From positions 186,001-250,000 of the forward strand of contig CANNFA010000005.1 of the NCBI GenBank assembly GCA_947503765.1: a stretch of 64,000 bases of DNA. Direction: 5' to 3'. This stretch comes from an uncultured Paracoccaceae bacterium (GTDB lineage: Bacteria; Pseudomonadota; Alphaproteobacteria; Rhodobacterales; Rhodobacteraceae). Of the stretch, positions 25,708-34,734 are shown in pieces (position 1 is the stretch's first letter; every line of letters starts with the position of its first letter). The position numbers were made by a program, and so were the translations under genes. The notes beneath the pieces were generated by a model. The model ran no database searches, was not told the origin of the DNA, and was given only the letters and a program-made list of their open reading frames with translations.

Positions 25708-26739
25708 ATGCGCAGCACCACGACCATCCATGTCATCTCCGCCCATGCCGAGGGCGAGGTGGGCGATGTCATCGTCGGCGGCGTGCTGCCCCCGCCGGGC
25801 GAGACGTTGTGGGACCAGCGCCGGCATATCGCCGAGGACGGCACCTTGCGCGATTTCGTCCTGAACGAGCCGCGCGGCGGCGTGTTCCGCCACGTCAACC
25901 TGCTGGTGCCGCCAAAGAATCCCGCCGCCGATGCCGGTTTCATCATCATGGAGCCGGAAGATACCCCGCCGATGTCCGGATCGAACTCGATCTGCGTGGC
26001 CACGGTCCTGCTGGATGCGGGACTGATCCCAATGACAGAGCCTGAAACGAGGCTGGTGCTGGAGGCGCCGGGCGGGCTGGTCCATGTGCGCGCCGAATGT
26101 TCGGACGGCAAGGCGCAGCGCATCCATGTGGAAAACGTGCCCGCCTTTGCCAGCCGTCTCGATGCCGCGCTGGAGGTGCCGGGGCTGGGCACCCTTTCCG
26201 TCCACACCGCCTATGGCGGCGACAGTTTCGTGGTGGTCGATGCCGCCGCGCTGGATCTCGCGCTGGTCGAATCCGAGGCGCGGGATCTCGCGCGGCTGGG
26301 CGTGCGCATCACCGATGCCGCCAATGCCCAGCTTGGCTTCGATCACCCCGAGCGGCCCGATTGGGACCATATCTCGTTCTGCCTGTTCGCCGGGCCGCTG
26401 ACGCAGGCCTCGGAGGGGCTGGAAACCAGGGCCGCCGTGGCGATCCAGCCGGGCAAGATCGACCGCTCGCCCACCGGCACGGCCTTGTCGGCGCGCATGG
26501 CGATCCTGCATGAACAGGGACGGATGAAGGTCGGCGAGACCCTGACCGCCCGGTCCATCATCGGCTCGCGCTTCGACGGGCGCATCCTCGGCACCGCGCA
26601 GGTCGGCACAAGCCCCGCGATCCGCCCGGAAATCAGCGGCCGGGGCTGGATCACCGGCATTCATCAGCACATGCTGGACCCGGACGATCCCTGGCCGCGC
26701 GGCTATCGGCTGAGCGACACATGGGGCGTCTCCGACTGA
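25708..26739 (+). CDS. Proline-racemase-family protein with Ser/Thr active-site pair, possible trans-3-hydroxyproline dehydratase
   Basis: The 343-residue protein is a second proline-racemase paralogue, but both catalytic cysteines are replaced: MCGHGT is MSGSNSIC, and SPCGTG is [19 protein letters not shown] at the N-terminus and [14 protein letters not shown] confirm the fold. Threonine at the second site is the known mark of trans-3-hydroxy-L-proline dehydratases; a serine at the first site is less easily matched from memory. Dehydration of a 3-hydroxyproline, not epimerisation, is therefore inferred. The gene sits between the epimerase and an aconitase-X gene, which fits 3-hydroxyproline use. 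Confidence 0.75.
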   Translation: MRSTTTIHVISAHAEGEVGDVIVGGVLPPPGETLWDQRRHIAEDGTLRDFVLNEPRGGVFRHVNLLVPPKNPAADAGFIIMEPEDTPPMSGSNSICVATVLLDAGLIPMTEPETRLVLEAPGGLVHVRAECSDGKAQRIHVENVPAFASRLDAALEVPGLGTLSVHTAYGGDSFVVVDAAALDLALVESEARDLARLGVRITDAANAQLGFDHPERPDWDHISFCLFAGPLTQASEGLETRAAVAIQPGKIDRSPTGTALSARMAILHEQGRMKVGETLTARSIIGSRFDGRILGTAQVGTSPAIRPEISGRGWITGIHQHMLDPDDPWPRGYRLSDTWGVSD

Positions 26740-26761
26740 CCGCGAACCGAAAGGAAACCCG

Positions 26762-28435
26762 ATGGCCCGTCTCCTGATCCCCGGCACCGCCAGCGGCCCG
26801 GTCCTGGCCGCCGATGAAGGGCTCAGTTTCTGGGGCGGCATCGACGAGACCACCGGCCGCGTGATCGACGCGCATCACCCGCTGCATGGGCAATCGGTCG
26901 CCGGGACGGTGCTGATCCTGCCCACCTCGCGCGGGTCCTGCACCGGCAGCGGCGTGTTGCTGGAGCTGATCCAGAACGGTCATGCCCCCGCCGCGCTGGT
27001 CTTCCGCGAGGAAGAGGACGTGCTGACCCTGGGCGCGCTGGTGGCCCATCACCTGTTCGGCCTGTCGCTGCCGGTGCTGCGGCTGGGCGCGGACGATTTC
27101 GCCGCGCTGTCCCGTGCGGATCACGCCACGATTTCAAAGGACCGGTTGGAGGCGCCGAACCTGTCCCTGAGCCTGCAATCAGAGACGGAAAACGGCCCCG
27201 CCCTGACCCCCGCCGACCGCGCCATGCTGGACGGCGCCGAAGGCCCTGCCCCGCAGATGGCGATGCGTATCCTGGCGGATATCGCAAGGATCCAGGGCGC
27301 GCCCGACCTTCTGGACGTGACCCAGGTGCATATCGACGGCTGCATCTATGCCAGCCCGGCCAATCTTCGCTTTGCCGAAGCTTTCGCGGATATGGGCGCG
27401 CAGGTGCGGGTGCCCACCACGATGAACGCGATTTCCGTCGATCATGCGAACTGGCGCGATCAGGGCGTGCCGCCCGATTTCGGTCTGCCCGCCAGCCGGC
27501 TTGCCGATGCCTATGTGGCGATGGGCGCGCGGCCCAGCTTCACCTGCGCGCCCTACCTGCTGGACAGCACGCCCAAGGCCGGGGAAATCATCGCCTGGGC
27601 GGAATCCAACGCGGTGGTCTATGCCAATTCGGTGCTGGGCGCGCGCACCGTGAAACATCCCGATTTCCTCGACCTGTGCATCGCGCTGACCGGGCGCGCG
27701 CCGCGATCCGGCGTCTACCTGGATGCGATGCGCGCGGCGCGGATCGTGATCCATGTCGAATTGCCGGCGGGCCATGACGATGCGCTGTGGCCGATGTTGG
27801 GGCATCTGGCAGGGGAACTCGCGCCGGGCCGCATCCCGCTGCTGACCGGGCTTGAGGATACCGCGCCTTCGCCCGGCGATCTGAAGGCTCTATGCGCCGC
27901 GTTCGGGACGACTTCGGCCGCACCGATGCTGCATATCGCGGGTATCACCCCCGAGGCGGGAAACATCGTGCCAGACGCGGACCGCACGGAAATCGGGCGG
28001 GACGACCTGGCGCGGACCTGGCGGCAACTGAACACCGGACCGGCGGAGATCGAGCTTGTCGCCTTCGGCAGCCCGCATTTCTCGCATGCCGAATGCCGCG
28101 CGCTGGTCGATGCGCTGGACGGGCGGCGCTGCGCCGAGGGTGTGCATGCCATCGTCACCATCGGCCGCGCCAGCCTTGACGCGGCGCGCGCCGACGGGAC
28201 GGTCGCAAGGCTGGAAGCGTCGGGGGTGCAGATCGTGCCGGATCTGTGCTGGTGCTCCATATCAGAGCCTGTTTTCCCACCAAAGACGCAGGCGCTGATG
28301 ACCAATTCGGGCAAATACGCCCATTACGCGCCGGGGCTCAGCGGGCGCGCGGTGCGGTTCGGCAGCCTTGCCGATTGTGCCGATGCCGCCGCGTCGGGCC
28401 GCGCGCCGGGTGCCCTGCCCGGCTGGCTGACCTGA
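26762..28435 (+). CDS. Aconitase X, fused small and large domains; probable cis-3-hydroxy-L-proline dehydratase
   Basis: The 557-residue protein begins with the swivelling DUF126-type domain (about 1-120: [37 protein letters not shown]) and continues with the large AcnX domain (about 145-557). Cysteines in [22 protein letters not shown] and PDLCWC are candidates for cluster or metal ligands. Separate small and large subunits occur in other organisms; here they are fused. Bacterial AcnX members in hydroxyproline operons dehydrate cis-3-hydroxy-L-proline. It is the last gene of the operon and ends 7 bp from the convergent transaldolase-like gene. Confidence 0.85.
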   Translation: MARLLIPGTASGPVLAADEGLSFWGGIDETTGRVIDAHHPLHGQSVAGTVLILPTSRGSCTGSGVLLELIQNGHAPAALVFREEEDVLTLGALVAHHLFGLSLPVLRLGADDFAALSRADHATISKDRLEAPNLSLSLQSETENGPALTPADRAMLDGAEGPAPQMAMRILADIARIQGAPDLLDVTQVHIDGCIYASPANLRFAEAFADMGAQVRVPTTMNAISVDHANWRDQGVPPDFGLPASRLADAYVAMGARPSFTCAPYLLDSTPKAGEIIAWAESNAVVYANSVLGARTVKHPDFLDLCIALTGRAPRSGVYLDAMRAARIVIHVELPAGHDDALWPMLGHLAGELAPGRIPLLTGLEDTAPSPGDLKALCAAFGTTSAAPMLHIAGITPEAGNIVPDADRTEIGRDDLARTWRQLNTGPAEIELVAFGSPHFSHAECRALVDALDGRRCAEGVHAIVTIGRASLDAARADGTVARLEASGVQIVPDLCWCSISEPVFPPKTQALMTNSGKYAHYAPGLSGRAVRFGSLADCADAAASGRAPGALPGWLT

Positions 28436-28442
28436 CCGGGGT

Positions 28443-29105
28443 CTAGGAGGCGGCCGCGCGCTCGAACTCTTCGGCGGCGGCGATGGTGCGGTCGTCGGAC
28501 AGAAGCGCGCTTGCGACATGCGGCGCGATGGCAAAGCAATCCTGCCCGGCGGCGACAAGGCGCGTCATCTGCTCTGTGTCGCGGATCGAGGCGATGAGGA
28601 TACGCGTGCCCCCGCCCGCCGCCTGCCCGATGGCGCGCATCCGCGCCAGCGCGTCGTCGGCATCGAGCCCGGCCTCCAGCATCCGGCCGAAATAGGGCGC
28701 GATAAACTGCGCGCCCAGCCCGGCCGCCACGAACATCTGCCGCGCGTCGTAGCAGGCGGTCATCAGCACCGGCCCGCCCTGCAGCAGCGCGGGGGCGGCG
28801 CGGATGCCGGCCTCTGTCAGCGGCACCTTCATCACGATTGTCAGCCCCGCATCCGCGCCGATCTGGCGCAGGCGCGCGGCGAAATCGGCGTATCCCTCGG
28901 GTGCACCGGCGACCTGGACATGCAGCTCGCGCGCGCCGTGATCCGCCGCGCGCCGCGCCATCTCGGCCCAGTCGATGGCGCCGTAGGACAGCCCCGCCTT
29001 CTGCGCCAGCAGCGGGTTGGTCGTGATCCCGGTGAACAGGCCCGTGGGCATCAGCGCGTCCCAGGCAGCGGTGTCGGCGGTGTCGAGATAAAGATCGAGG
29101 CTCAT
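28443..29105 (-). CDS. Transaldolase / fructose-6-phosphate aldolase-like enzyme
   Basis: The 220-residue protein is a small transaldolase-family barrel: DTADTAAW near the start, TGITTNPLL, Lys93 in VMKVPLTEAG as the Schiff-base lysine, and LIASIRD near the end, as in FSA/TalC enzymes. The open frame extends upstream through the kinase gene, but the real start is ATG 29105, overlapping the kinase stop by ATGA. With the PfkB kinase next to it a kinase-then-aldolase route for a ketose or modified sugar is likely. The substrate is unknown. Confidence 0.85.
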   Translation of the reverse strand: MSLDLYLDTADTAAWDALMPTGLFTGITTNPLLAQKAGLSYGAIDWAEMARRAADHGARELHVQVAGAPEGYADFAARLRQIGADAGLTIVMKVPLTEAGIRAAPALLQGGPVLMTACYDARQMFVAAGLGAQFIAPYFGRMLEAGLDADDALARMRAIGQAAGGGTRILIASIRDTEQMTRLVAAGQDCFAIAPHVASALLSDDRTIAAAEEFERAAAS

Positions 29106-30061
29106 GGGGCTGTGTCCTTTGTCAGGGCGGCGTCGAGTTCGGCGCGGGACGGCGGATCGCAGCCCTCGCGCGTGCAGGTCAGTGCGGCGGCGGCCGCGGC
29201 GCGCGCCAGCAGCGGGGCCAGCGCGTCCCGTGCCAGCCGGCCAGGTGCGCCGGGGGCCAGCGCGCCGGCGGCGTTCAGCCCGTCCAGCAGCGCGGCGGTA
29301 AAGGTATCGCCCGCGCCCACCGTATCGGCCAGCGTGTCCACGCGCGGCGCCGGCACGTCCAGCCGGTCCGCGCCGCACCATGCGCTGGCCCCGTCCGCAC
29401 CGCGGGTCAGCACCAGCAGCGCACCGGGCGCGGCGGCGCGCAGGCGGGCAATCGCGCCCGCCTCGGCCATGCCGGGAAACAGGCCGGACAGATCCTCGTC
29501 ACTGAGCTTGAGCAGATCGGCGGTGCCGGCCATGCGCAGGATGCGCGCGCGATAGCCGTCTGGATCGGCGATCACCGACAGCCGCACATTGGGGTCGAGC
29601 GACACGGCCATGCCGCGCCGCGCGCATTCGGCGCAGACCGACTCCCAGATTTCCGCGTCCGGGCCGTCGGTCAGGGTCAGCGATCCGGTATGGATGGCCC
29701 CCGCACCCTCCGGCAGCGCGGCGATCAGCCCGTCCCGGGTAACCTGCCGCTCGGCGGTGCCGCTGCGTTCAAAGCGGTAATCGGGGCTGCCCTCCACGAC
29801 ACGCACCCGCGACATGGTGGTCGGCGCATCGCACCGCCCGCCGGTCAGCGCCACGCCCGCCTGCATCAGCACATCGGCCAGCATGGCGCCCCAGCGGTCG
29901 GTCGAGATCGGCGAGACATAGGCAACCGGCGCGCCCAGCCGCCCGAGCGCCAGCGCCACATTGAAGGGCGAGCCGCCCGGATGCGCCGACACCGCGCCGT
30001 CCCGGGTGACATGGTCGATCAGGTTCTCGCCGCCGACAGCGATGCGCGCGGGGTCCGCCAT
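29102..30061 (-). CDS. PfkB-family carbohydrate kinase
   Basis: I choose ATG 30061 (MADPARIAVGGENLIDHV), preceded by GAGAGGTGG. The 319 residues show the two PfkB signatures: GGSPFNVALALGRLGAPVAYVSPI near the N-terminus and DTVGAGDTFTAALLDGL near residue 250, with the catalytic Asp in GAGDTF. Such kinases phosphorylate fructose, ribose, 2-keto-3-deoxygluconate or tagatose-6-phosphate-like sugars. It overlaps the aldolase gene by ATGA and follows the NTF2-like gene at 30143 after 81 bp, so the three probably form one minus-strand operon divergent from the ABC transporter. Confidence 0.87.
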   Translation of the reverse strand: MADPARIAVGGENLIDHVTRDGAVSAHPGGSPFNVALALGRLGAPVAYVSPISTDRWGAMLADVLMQAGVALTGGRCDAPTTMSRVRVVEGSPDYRFERSGTAERQVTRDGLIAALPEGAGAIHTGSLTLTDGPDAEIWESVCAECARRGMAVSLDPNVRLSVIADPDGYRARILRMAGTADLLKLSDEDLSGLFPGMAEAGAIARLRAAAPGALLVLTRGADGASAWCGADRLDVPAPRVDTLADTVGAGDTFTAALLDGLNAAGALAPGAPGRLARDALAPLLARAAAAAALTCTREGCDPPSRAELDAALTKDTAP

Positions 30062-30142
30062 ACGGCCACCTCTCGGGGGTTCCGGGTTCGAGCCAGCCAT
30101 TAGAAAGGATCGGCGGCCTTTGCAATGGCGCGGCCGCGCGGG

Positions 30143-31129
30143 TCAGGCCATTGCGTTGGACCGCGCGATCAGGTCGACGCCCATCTGCGCGCACAGGCCC
30201 GTGTAATCCAGCATCACCCAGTTCTCGGCGATGCGCCCGCCGGCGCAGCGGTAGAAATCCATCACTTTCAGCGTCAGGGCGCGGCCATCGGCGGGAATGC
30301 CCAGGTAATCGCCCTGGAACGTCATGGTCATCGACGGCCAGCCCGAAACGGCGGCATAATTGCCGTCGCCGATCCGGCAGTAGTGATCGCCGCCCTTGCG
30401 GTCCGGGAACGCGCGCAGGAACGGCTCGCGGTGGTCCTTGACGAACCCGTCCCAGCGATAGTTCGACCCGACCCCGGCCGGCCCGTACCACAGCATGTCC
30501 GCGTCCCAGGTGCCGCCCTGCCCGGTCTGCTCTTCCGAGCCGAACGTGGCCGGATCGAAGGCGTGCAGCGCGCCCAGCATCCGCTCGACCAGGTCGAGGC
30601 TGGCCTCGCCGTCGCCCTCGCTTGGCAGCACGCCGTCATGGGTCGCGGGGCCGGGGAACAGCGTCTCCAGCCCGTAGGATCCGGGGAACGGCAGCCGCCC
30701 GGCCTGCCGCATCAGGTCCGGCAGATCGAGGATGATCCTGGCCTCGGCGATGCGCCCGCCCTCGATCCGGTAGAATTCGCCGGCGCGCAGGAAGGCAAGG
30801 TTGCCGGACGGCCGGATGCCCAGGAACGGCCGCTGAAAATTGCCAAGGTAATGCGTGACGCTGGCGGTCCAGACGCCACGTTCGGCACGGCGGTTGCGCG
30901 CGCCGATGAAGATCTCGTCGCGCCGCCGGACATGGGCCAGCGCCCGGCGCAGCGGCTCGAAGAACCCGTGCAGAACCTCTTCCGGCCCGGTCAGCGTGCC
31001 GATCGGATGCGACATGTGCCACTTGCAATCGTCTGTAAGCCCGTCTTGCAGGGCCTGCGTCATATCCGGTTCGCTCAGCCTTGTCAGCCGGTTCAGAAAC
31101 CCGTGCGATTCACTTCGAAAGTCGTTCAT
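30143..31129 (-). CDS. Tandem NTF2/SnoaL-like protein (paralogue 1)
   Basis: The 328-residue protein has two NTF2/SnoaL-like cone domains, about 10-155 and 170-328. The second contains WYGPAGVGSNYRWDGF, DYLGIPADGR and ENWVMLDYTGLCAQMGVD, motifs also found in the products at 35961 and 36503. SnoaL-like domains include polyketide cyclases, hydratases and isomerases with a conserved pocket, often annotated as ester cyclase. It is the first gene of a minus-strand operon with PfkB kinase and the transaldolase-like gene. The function is unknown; an isomerase, lactonase or dehydratase of the imported substrate is possible. Confidence 0.7.
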   Translation of the reverse strand: MNDFRSESHGFLNRLTRLSEPDMTQALQDGLTDDCKWHMSHPIGTLTGPEEVLHGFFEPLRRALAHVRRRDEIFIGARNRRAERGVWTASVTHYLGNFQRPFLGIRPSGNLAFLRAGEFYRIEGGRIAEARIILDLPDLMRQAGRLPFPGSYGLETLFPGPATHDGVLPSEGDGEASLDLVERMLGALHAFDPATFGSEEQTGQGGTWDADMLWYGPAGVGSNYRWDGFVKDHREPFLRAFPDRKGGDHYCRIGDGNYAAVSGWPSMTMTFQGDYLGIPADGRALTLKVMDFYRCAGGRIAENWVMLDYTGLCAQMGVDLIARSNAMA

Positions 31130-31203
31130 TGTCTTTGTTTTCGGATTTTTCGCGCAACATTCGTCAAAAAAACTCTTGTCACGAATCGGTTGCTCCGTAA
31201 AGA

Positions 31204-31217
31204 TGAATACGAATGCA
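31204..31217. promoter_or_regulatory. Candidate LacI-type operator, divergent ABC/NTF2 promoter
   Basis: TGAATACGAATGCA fits the pattern TGNATNCGNATNCA in the A/T-rich divergent region (31130-31249). It lies 33 bp before the ABC ATPase gene. The same pattern, with at most one deviation, recurs at 49269, 51464, 51573 and 57957. Confidence 0.5.
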
Positions 31218-31249
31218 TAATATTATGTCGAACGACAACAGGACGGCAG

Positions 31250-32302
31250 ATGGCAGAAATTCAGCTTCGCAACATCTCCAAGCGCTGGGGCGCGTTCGTG
31301 GGTGTCGACAATTTCGACCTGACCATTGCCGACCGCGAATTTCTCGTGCTGCTGGGCCCGTCCGGTTGCGGCAAAACCACCACGATGCGGATGATCGCCG
31401 GGCTGGAGGATGCGTCCGAGGGCGAAATCTGGATCGGCGATCGCAAGGTCAACGATCTGGACCCCAAGGACCGCGACGTGGCGATGGTGTTCCAGTCCTA
31501 CGGTTTGTACCCGCATATCAACGTCTACGAGAATATCCGCTTCCCGCTCAAGGTGCGCAAGGTCGACCCGGCCACCCATGACGAGCGGGTGCGCCGCGCG
31601 GCCGAGATGGTCGAGCTCACCGACTTCCTGCACCGCAAGCCGGCCGAATTGTCGGGCGGCCAGCGCCAGCGCGTCGCCCTCGCCCGTGCCATCGTGCGCA
31701 AGCCCTCGGTCTTCCTGATGGACGAGCCGCTGTCGAACCTCGACGCCAAGCTGCGCGTGTCGACACGGGCGCAGATCAAGAATCTCAGCCACGAATTGAA
31801 GGTCACGACCGTCTACGTCACCCACGACCAGATCGAGGCGATGACCCTGGCCGACCGCGTGGTGGTGATGAAACAGGGCGTGGTGCAGCAGGTCGGCACC
31901 CCGACAGAGATCTACGACCGCCCCGAGAACACCTTTGTCGCCGGCTTCATCGGCTCGCCCGCGATGAACCTGATGAATGGCGAGATCAGCGGCGGCGTGT
32001 TCACCGGCAAGAATGCGCGGATCGCGGGGCTGGACGCGCCGGACGGGCCGGTGACGCTGGGCTTCCGGGCAGAGGATGCGGCGCTGGCCGAAAGCGGCGG
32101 CGAGGTGAGCGCGCCGCTTTACACGATCGAGCTTCTGGGCGACGCGACGATGCTGACCATCCGCGCGGGGGGCGAGCTGGTATCGGTCAAGGCGCACAAG
32201 GATGTGCGCGCCGAAATCGGCGACGGCGTGTCGTTCAGCGTTCCCGCCGGCATCTGCCACCTGTTCCACGCAGGCACCGGCGAAAGGATCGCGGCGGGCT
32301 GA
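31250..32302 (+). CDS. ABC sugar importer ATPase (MalK/UgpC type)
   Basis: ATG 31250 is preceded by AGGACGG. The 350-residue protein has Walker A GPSGCGKTTT near residue 37, Q-loop VFQSYGLYPH, signature LSGGQRQRVALARA, Walker B VFLMDEPLSNLDAK and the switch His in YVTHDQIEAM, followed by a C-terminal TOBE/OB regulatory domain (about 235-350). It energises the permeases encoded at 33711 and 34735. It opens the long plus-strand operon that runs to about 43893. Confidence 0.95.
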   Translation: MAEIQLRNISKRWGAFVGVDNFDLTIADREFLVLLGPSGCGKTTTMRMIAGLEDASEGEIWIGDRKVNDLDPKDRDVAMVFQSYGLYPHINVYENIRFPLKVRKVDPATHDERVRRAAEMVELTDFLHRKPAELSGGQRQRVALARAIVRKPSVFLMDEPLSNLDAKLRVSTRAQIKNLSHELKVTTVYVTHDQIEAMTLADRVVVMKQGVVQQVGTPTEIYDRPENTFVAGFIGSPAMNLMNGEISGGVFTGKNARIAGLDAPDGPVTLGFRAEDAALAESGGEVSAPLYTIELLGDATMLTIRAGGELVSVKAHKDVRAEIGDGVSFSVPAGICHLFHAGTGERIAAG

Positions 32303-32386
32303 CGCCTCCGCACACCGCCCCGGCGGATACGGGGCAGATCGGGTACCGGCACGAACCGGCGCCCCCAGTCAACAGGGAGACGACAG

Positions 32387-33622
32387 ATGAACTTGAGGAA
32401 AATGGCGCTGGCGGGAACGGCCGCATTCGCCGCGATCGGCGCCGGGTCCGGCGCCTTGGCCGATTGCGCCTTTGAAAACGACACACCCGTCAGCATGCTG
32501 TCCGCCGGGTTCGAGGCCTGGAAGGCCGTGTCCGACGCCATGGCCGAATGCGGGAATTTCGAGGCGGAGCTTGACCAGGAATTCCGCACCAAGCAGCCCG
32601 CGGCCTTTGCTGCCAACCCGTCGCTTTACGCCCTGGGCGGGGTATCGAACGGCACCGTCACTCCGCTGCTGAACGAGGGGACGATCCGGCCGCTGGACGA
32701 TCTGGTGGAAAAGTACGGCGAAGGCCTGTCGCCCAACCAGATGATCCGCGTCGACGGCAAGATCATGGCCATTGCCATGATGGTGAACACCCAGCACCTG
32801 CAATACCGCGCCGACATCTTCGAGGATCTGGGCCTGGACGTGCCGACCACCTGGGACGAGGTGCTGAAGGCCGCCGCCGCCATCAAGGAGGCCGGTGTCG
32901 TCGATTATCCGCTGGGCGCGACCATGGCGTCGGGCTGGAATATCGGGCTGGATTTCATCAACCTCTACCTCGCCCATGGCGGCCAGCTGGTCGATGACGC
33001 CAACAAGCCGACGCTGAACAACGAGGCCGGGGTCAAGGCGCTGGAAACGATGAAGGCGATGACCGAGTATCTCGACCCCGAATACCTGGTGTCGGATTCC
33101 ACCTATGTCCAGCAGCAGTTCCAGCAGGGCAAGATCGCCATGGCGAACCTGTGGGCCAGCCGCGCCGGCGCCGCCGATATCGAGGGCGAAAGCCAGGTCG
33201 TCGGGCTGGTGAACACCGCCGCCGCGCCTGCCGTGGCCGAGGGCGGCGCGCCGGCGACGACGATCTGGTGGGACGGCGCCGTGATCGCCCGCAACATCAC
33301 CGACGCAGAGGCCGAGGCCGCATTCCGCCTGATCGTCGAGGGCATGGACGAGGAGATGGTCAAGGCCAACAACGAGGCCGCGATCTGGCTGATCCCCGGC
33401 TACGAGCCCGGCCGGCTGGCCGAGGGCGCGATTGCCACGATGCAGTCCAACCCGCCCGCGCCGGCCTATCCGTCGACCTCGGCGATGGGGCTGATGCATA
33501 CCGCCATCGGCAACGGCGTGACCGATTACCTGACCGGTGCCAAGGATGCCGCCACGACGCTGACCGATATCGAGGCGGCCTATACCACCGCCGCGAAGGA
33601 AGCCGGTCTGATCACCGACTGA
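32387..33622 (+). CDS. ABC sugar transporter substrate-binding protein
   Basis: The 411-residue protein has a signal peptide of about 25 residues (MNLRKMALAG...SGALA, cleavage before DCAF) and the two-lobed family 1 fold typical of MalE/UgpB-like binding proteins; VDGKIMAIAMMVNTQHLQYRADIF and YVQQQFQQGKIAMANLW are recognisable family segments. It resides in the periplasm and sets specificity for the importer. Unlike most members it has a Cys right after the cleavage site, but no lipobox. The ligand cannot be read from sequence. Confidence 0.92.
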   Translation: MNLRKMALAGTAAFAAIGAGSGALADCAFENDTPVSMLSAGFEAWKAVSDAMAECGNFEAELDQEFRTKQPAAFAANPSLYALGGVSNGTVTPLLNEGTIRPLDDLVEKYGEGLSPNQMIRVDGKIMAIAMMVNTQHLQYRADIFEDLGLDVPTTWDEVLKAAAAIKEAGVVDYPLGATMASGWNIGLDFINLYLAHGGQLVDDANKPTLNNEAGVKALETMKAMTEYLDPEYLVSDSTYVQQQFQQGKIAMANLWASRAGAADIEGESQVVGLVNTAAAPAVAEGGAPATTIWWDGAVIARNITDAEAEAAFRLIVEGMDEEMVKANNEAAIWLIPGYEPGRLAEGAIATMQSNPPAPAYPSTSAMGLMHTAIGNGVTDYLTGAKDAATTLTDIEAAYTTAAKEAGLITD

Positions 33623-33710
33623 CGCAAGACGCGGAAAGGCGGCGGGTCCGCCTTTCCGCCCGGCCCGGCGCACAGGATCCTTCAGGGGCGCCGAACAGGG
33701 GGCGAGAGAC

Positions 33711-34733
33711 ATGAAATTCAAGACCTTCATCGCCTTCGTCGGCCCGTCGCTGTTCATGATGGTGCTGTTCATCGCCTTTCCGCTGGTCAGCGTCTTTACC
33801 CAGAGCTTCTACAACAAAAGCCAGGAATTCGAGCGGGTGGAGGTCGAAACCTGCACCCCCGGCTTTCCGACCCAGACCTGCGTGACAGAGGTGAAAAGCC
33901 GCCCCGTGCTGGACGAGAACGGCAATGTGCGCACCACCACCGAATTCGTCGGCCTTCAGGCCTATCGCGACGTGCTGGAACTGGACCGCGCCGGTGCCGC
34001 CGTTCGCGCAGGCAGCTGGTCGCAGCTGATGACCATCGACTTCTGGAAGGCGCTGCGCTTTACCCTGACCTTCACGCTGCTGACCCTGCCGCTGGTGATC
34101 GGCGTCGGTCTGGCCATTGCGCTGGCGGTCAACAACGCGGTCCGTTCGCTGCGCGGGCCGGTGATCTTCATCTCGCTTCTGCCGTTCATCATCACGCCGG
34201 TGATCGGTGCGCTGTCGATCCGCTGGCTGTTCATCGGCGACGGGATCCTGACGGCGTTCCTCGAATGGTGGCTGGCGCGCGACATCGCCATGTTCGCGCA
34301 GGGCTGGACCATCGAGGTGATGATGCTGCTCTACCGGGTGTGGCATGTCGCGCCCTTCGCGTTCGTGATCTTCTATGCCGGGCTACAGACGGTGAACCAG
34401 GACACGCTGGAAAGCGCGATCATCGACGGCGCCAACCGCTGGCAGCGGCTGCGCTATGTCATCGTGCCGCACCTGATGCCGCTGATCATCTTCATTGCAC
34501 TGATCCACCTGATGGATTGCTACCGCGTGTTCGAAGAGATCGTCGGCTTTTCCAGCCAGGCGCATGTGATTTCGCTGCAATGGCTGACCTACGATTTCCT
34601 GACGCCGGACGACGCGGGCAACCGCGCGATTTCCCGCGCCTCGGCCAGCGCCATGCTGACGATGATCGGGATCGTGCTGCTGCTGATCCTGCCGCTGCGC
34701 CGCACCTGGCGCGACCACAAGGGGGCGCACTGA
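33711..34733 (+). CDS. ABC sugar transporter permease 1
   Basis: The 340-residue MalF/UgpA-type permease has six predicted membrane helices and the EAA loop ESAIIDGANRWQRLRYVIVPHL. Between helices 1 and 2 is an enlarged periplasmic loop of about 75 residues with two cysteines ten residues apart (CTPGFPTQTC), possibly a disulfide. It is separated from permease 2 by one base between TGA and ATG, so translation is coupled. Confidence 0.92.
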   Translation: MKFKTFIAFVGPSLFMMVLFIAFPLVSVFTQSFYNKSQEFERVEVETCTPGFPTQTCVTEVKSRPVLDENGNVRTTTEFVGLQAYRDVLELDRAGAAVRAGSWSQLMTIDFWKALRFTLTFTLLTLPLVIGVGLAIALAVNNAVRSLRGPVIFISLLPFIITPVIGALSIRWLFIGDGILTAFLEWWLARDIAMFAQGWTIEVMMLLYRVWHVAPFAFVIFYAGLQTVNQDTLESAIIDGANRWQRLRYVIVPHLMPLIIFIALIHLMDCYRVFEEIVGFSSQAHVISLQWLTYDFLTPDDAGNRAISRASASAMLTMIGIVLLLILPLRRTWRDHKGAH

Positions 34734-34734
34734 C

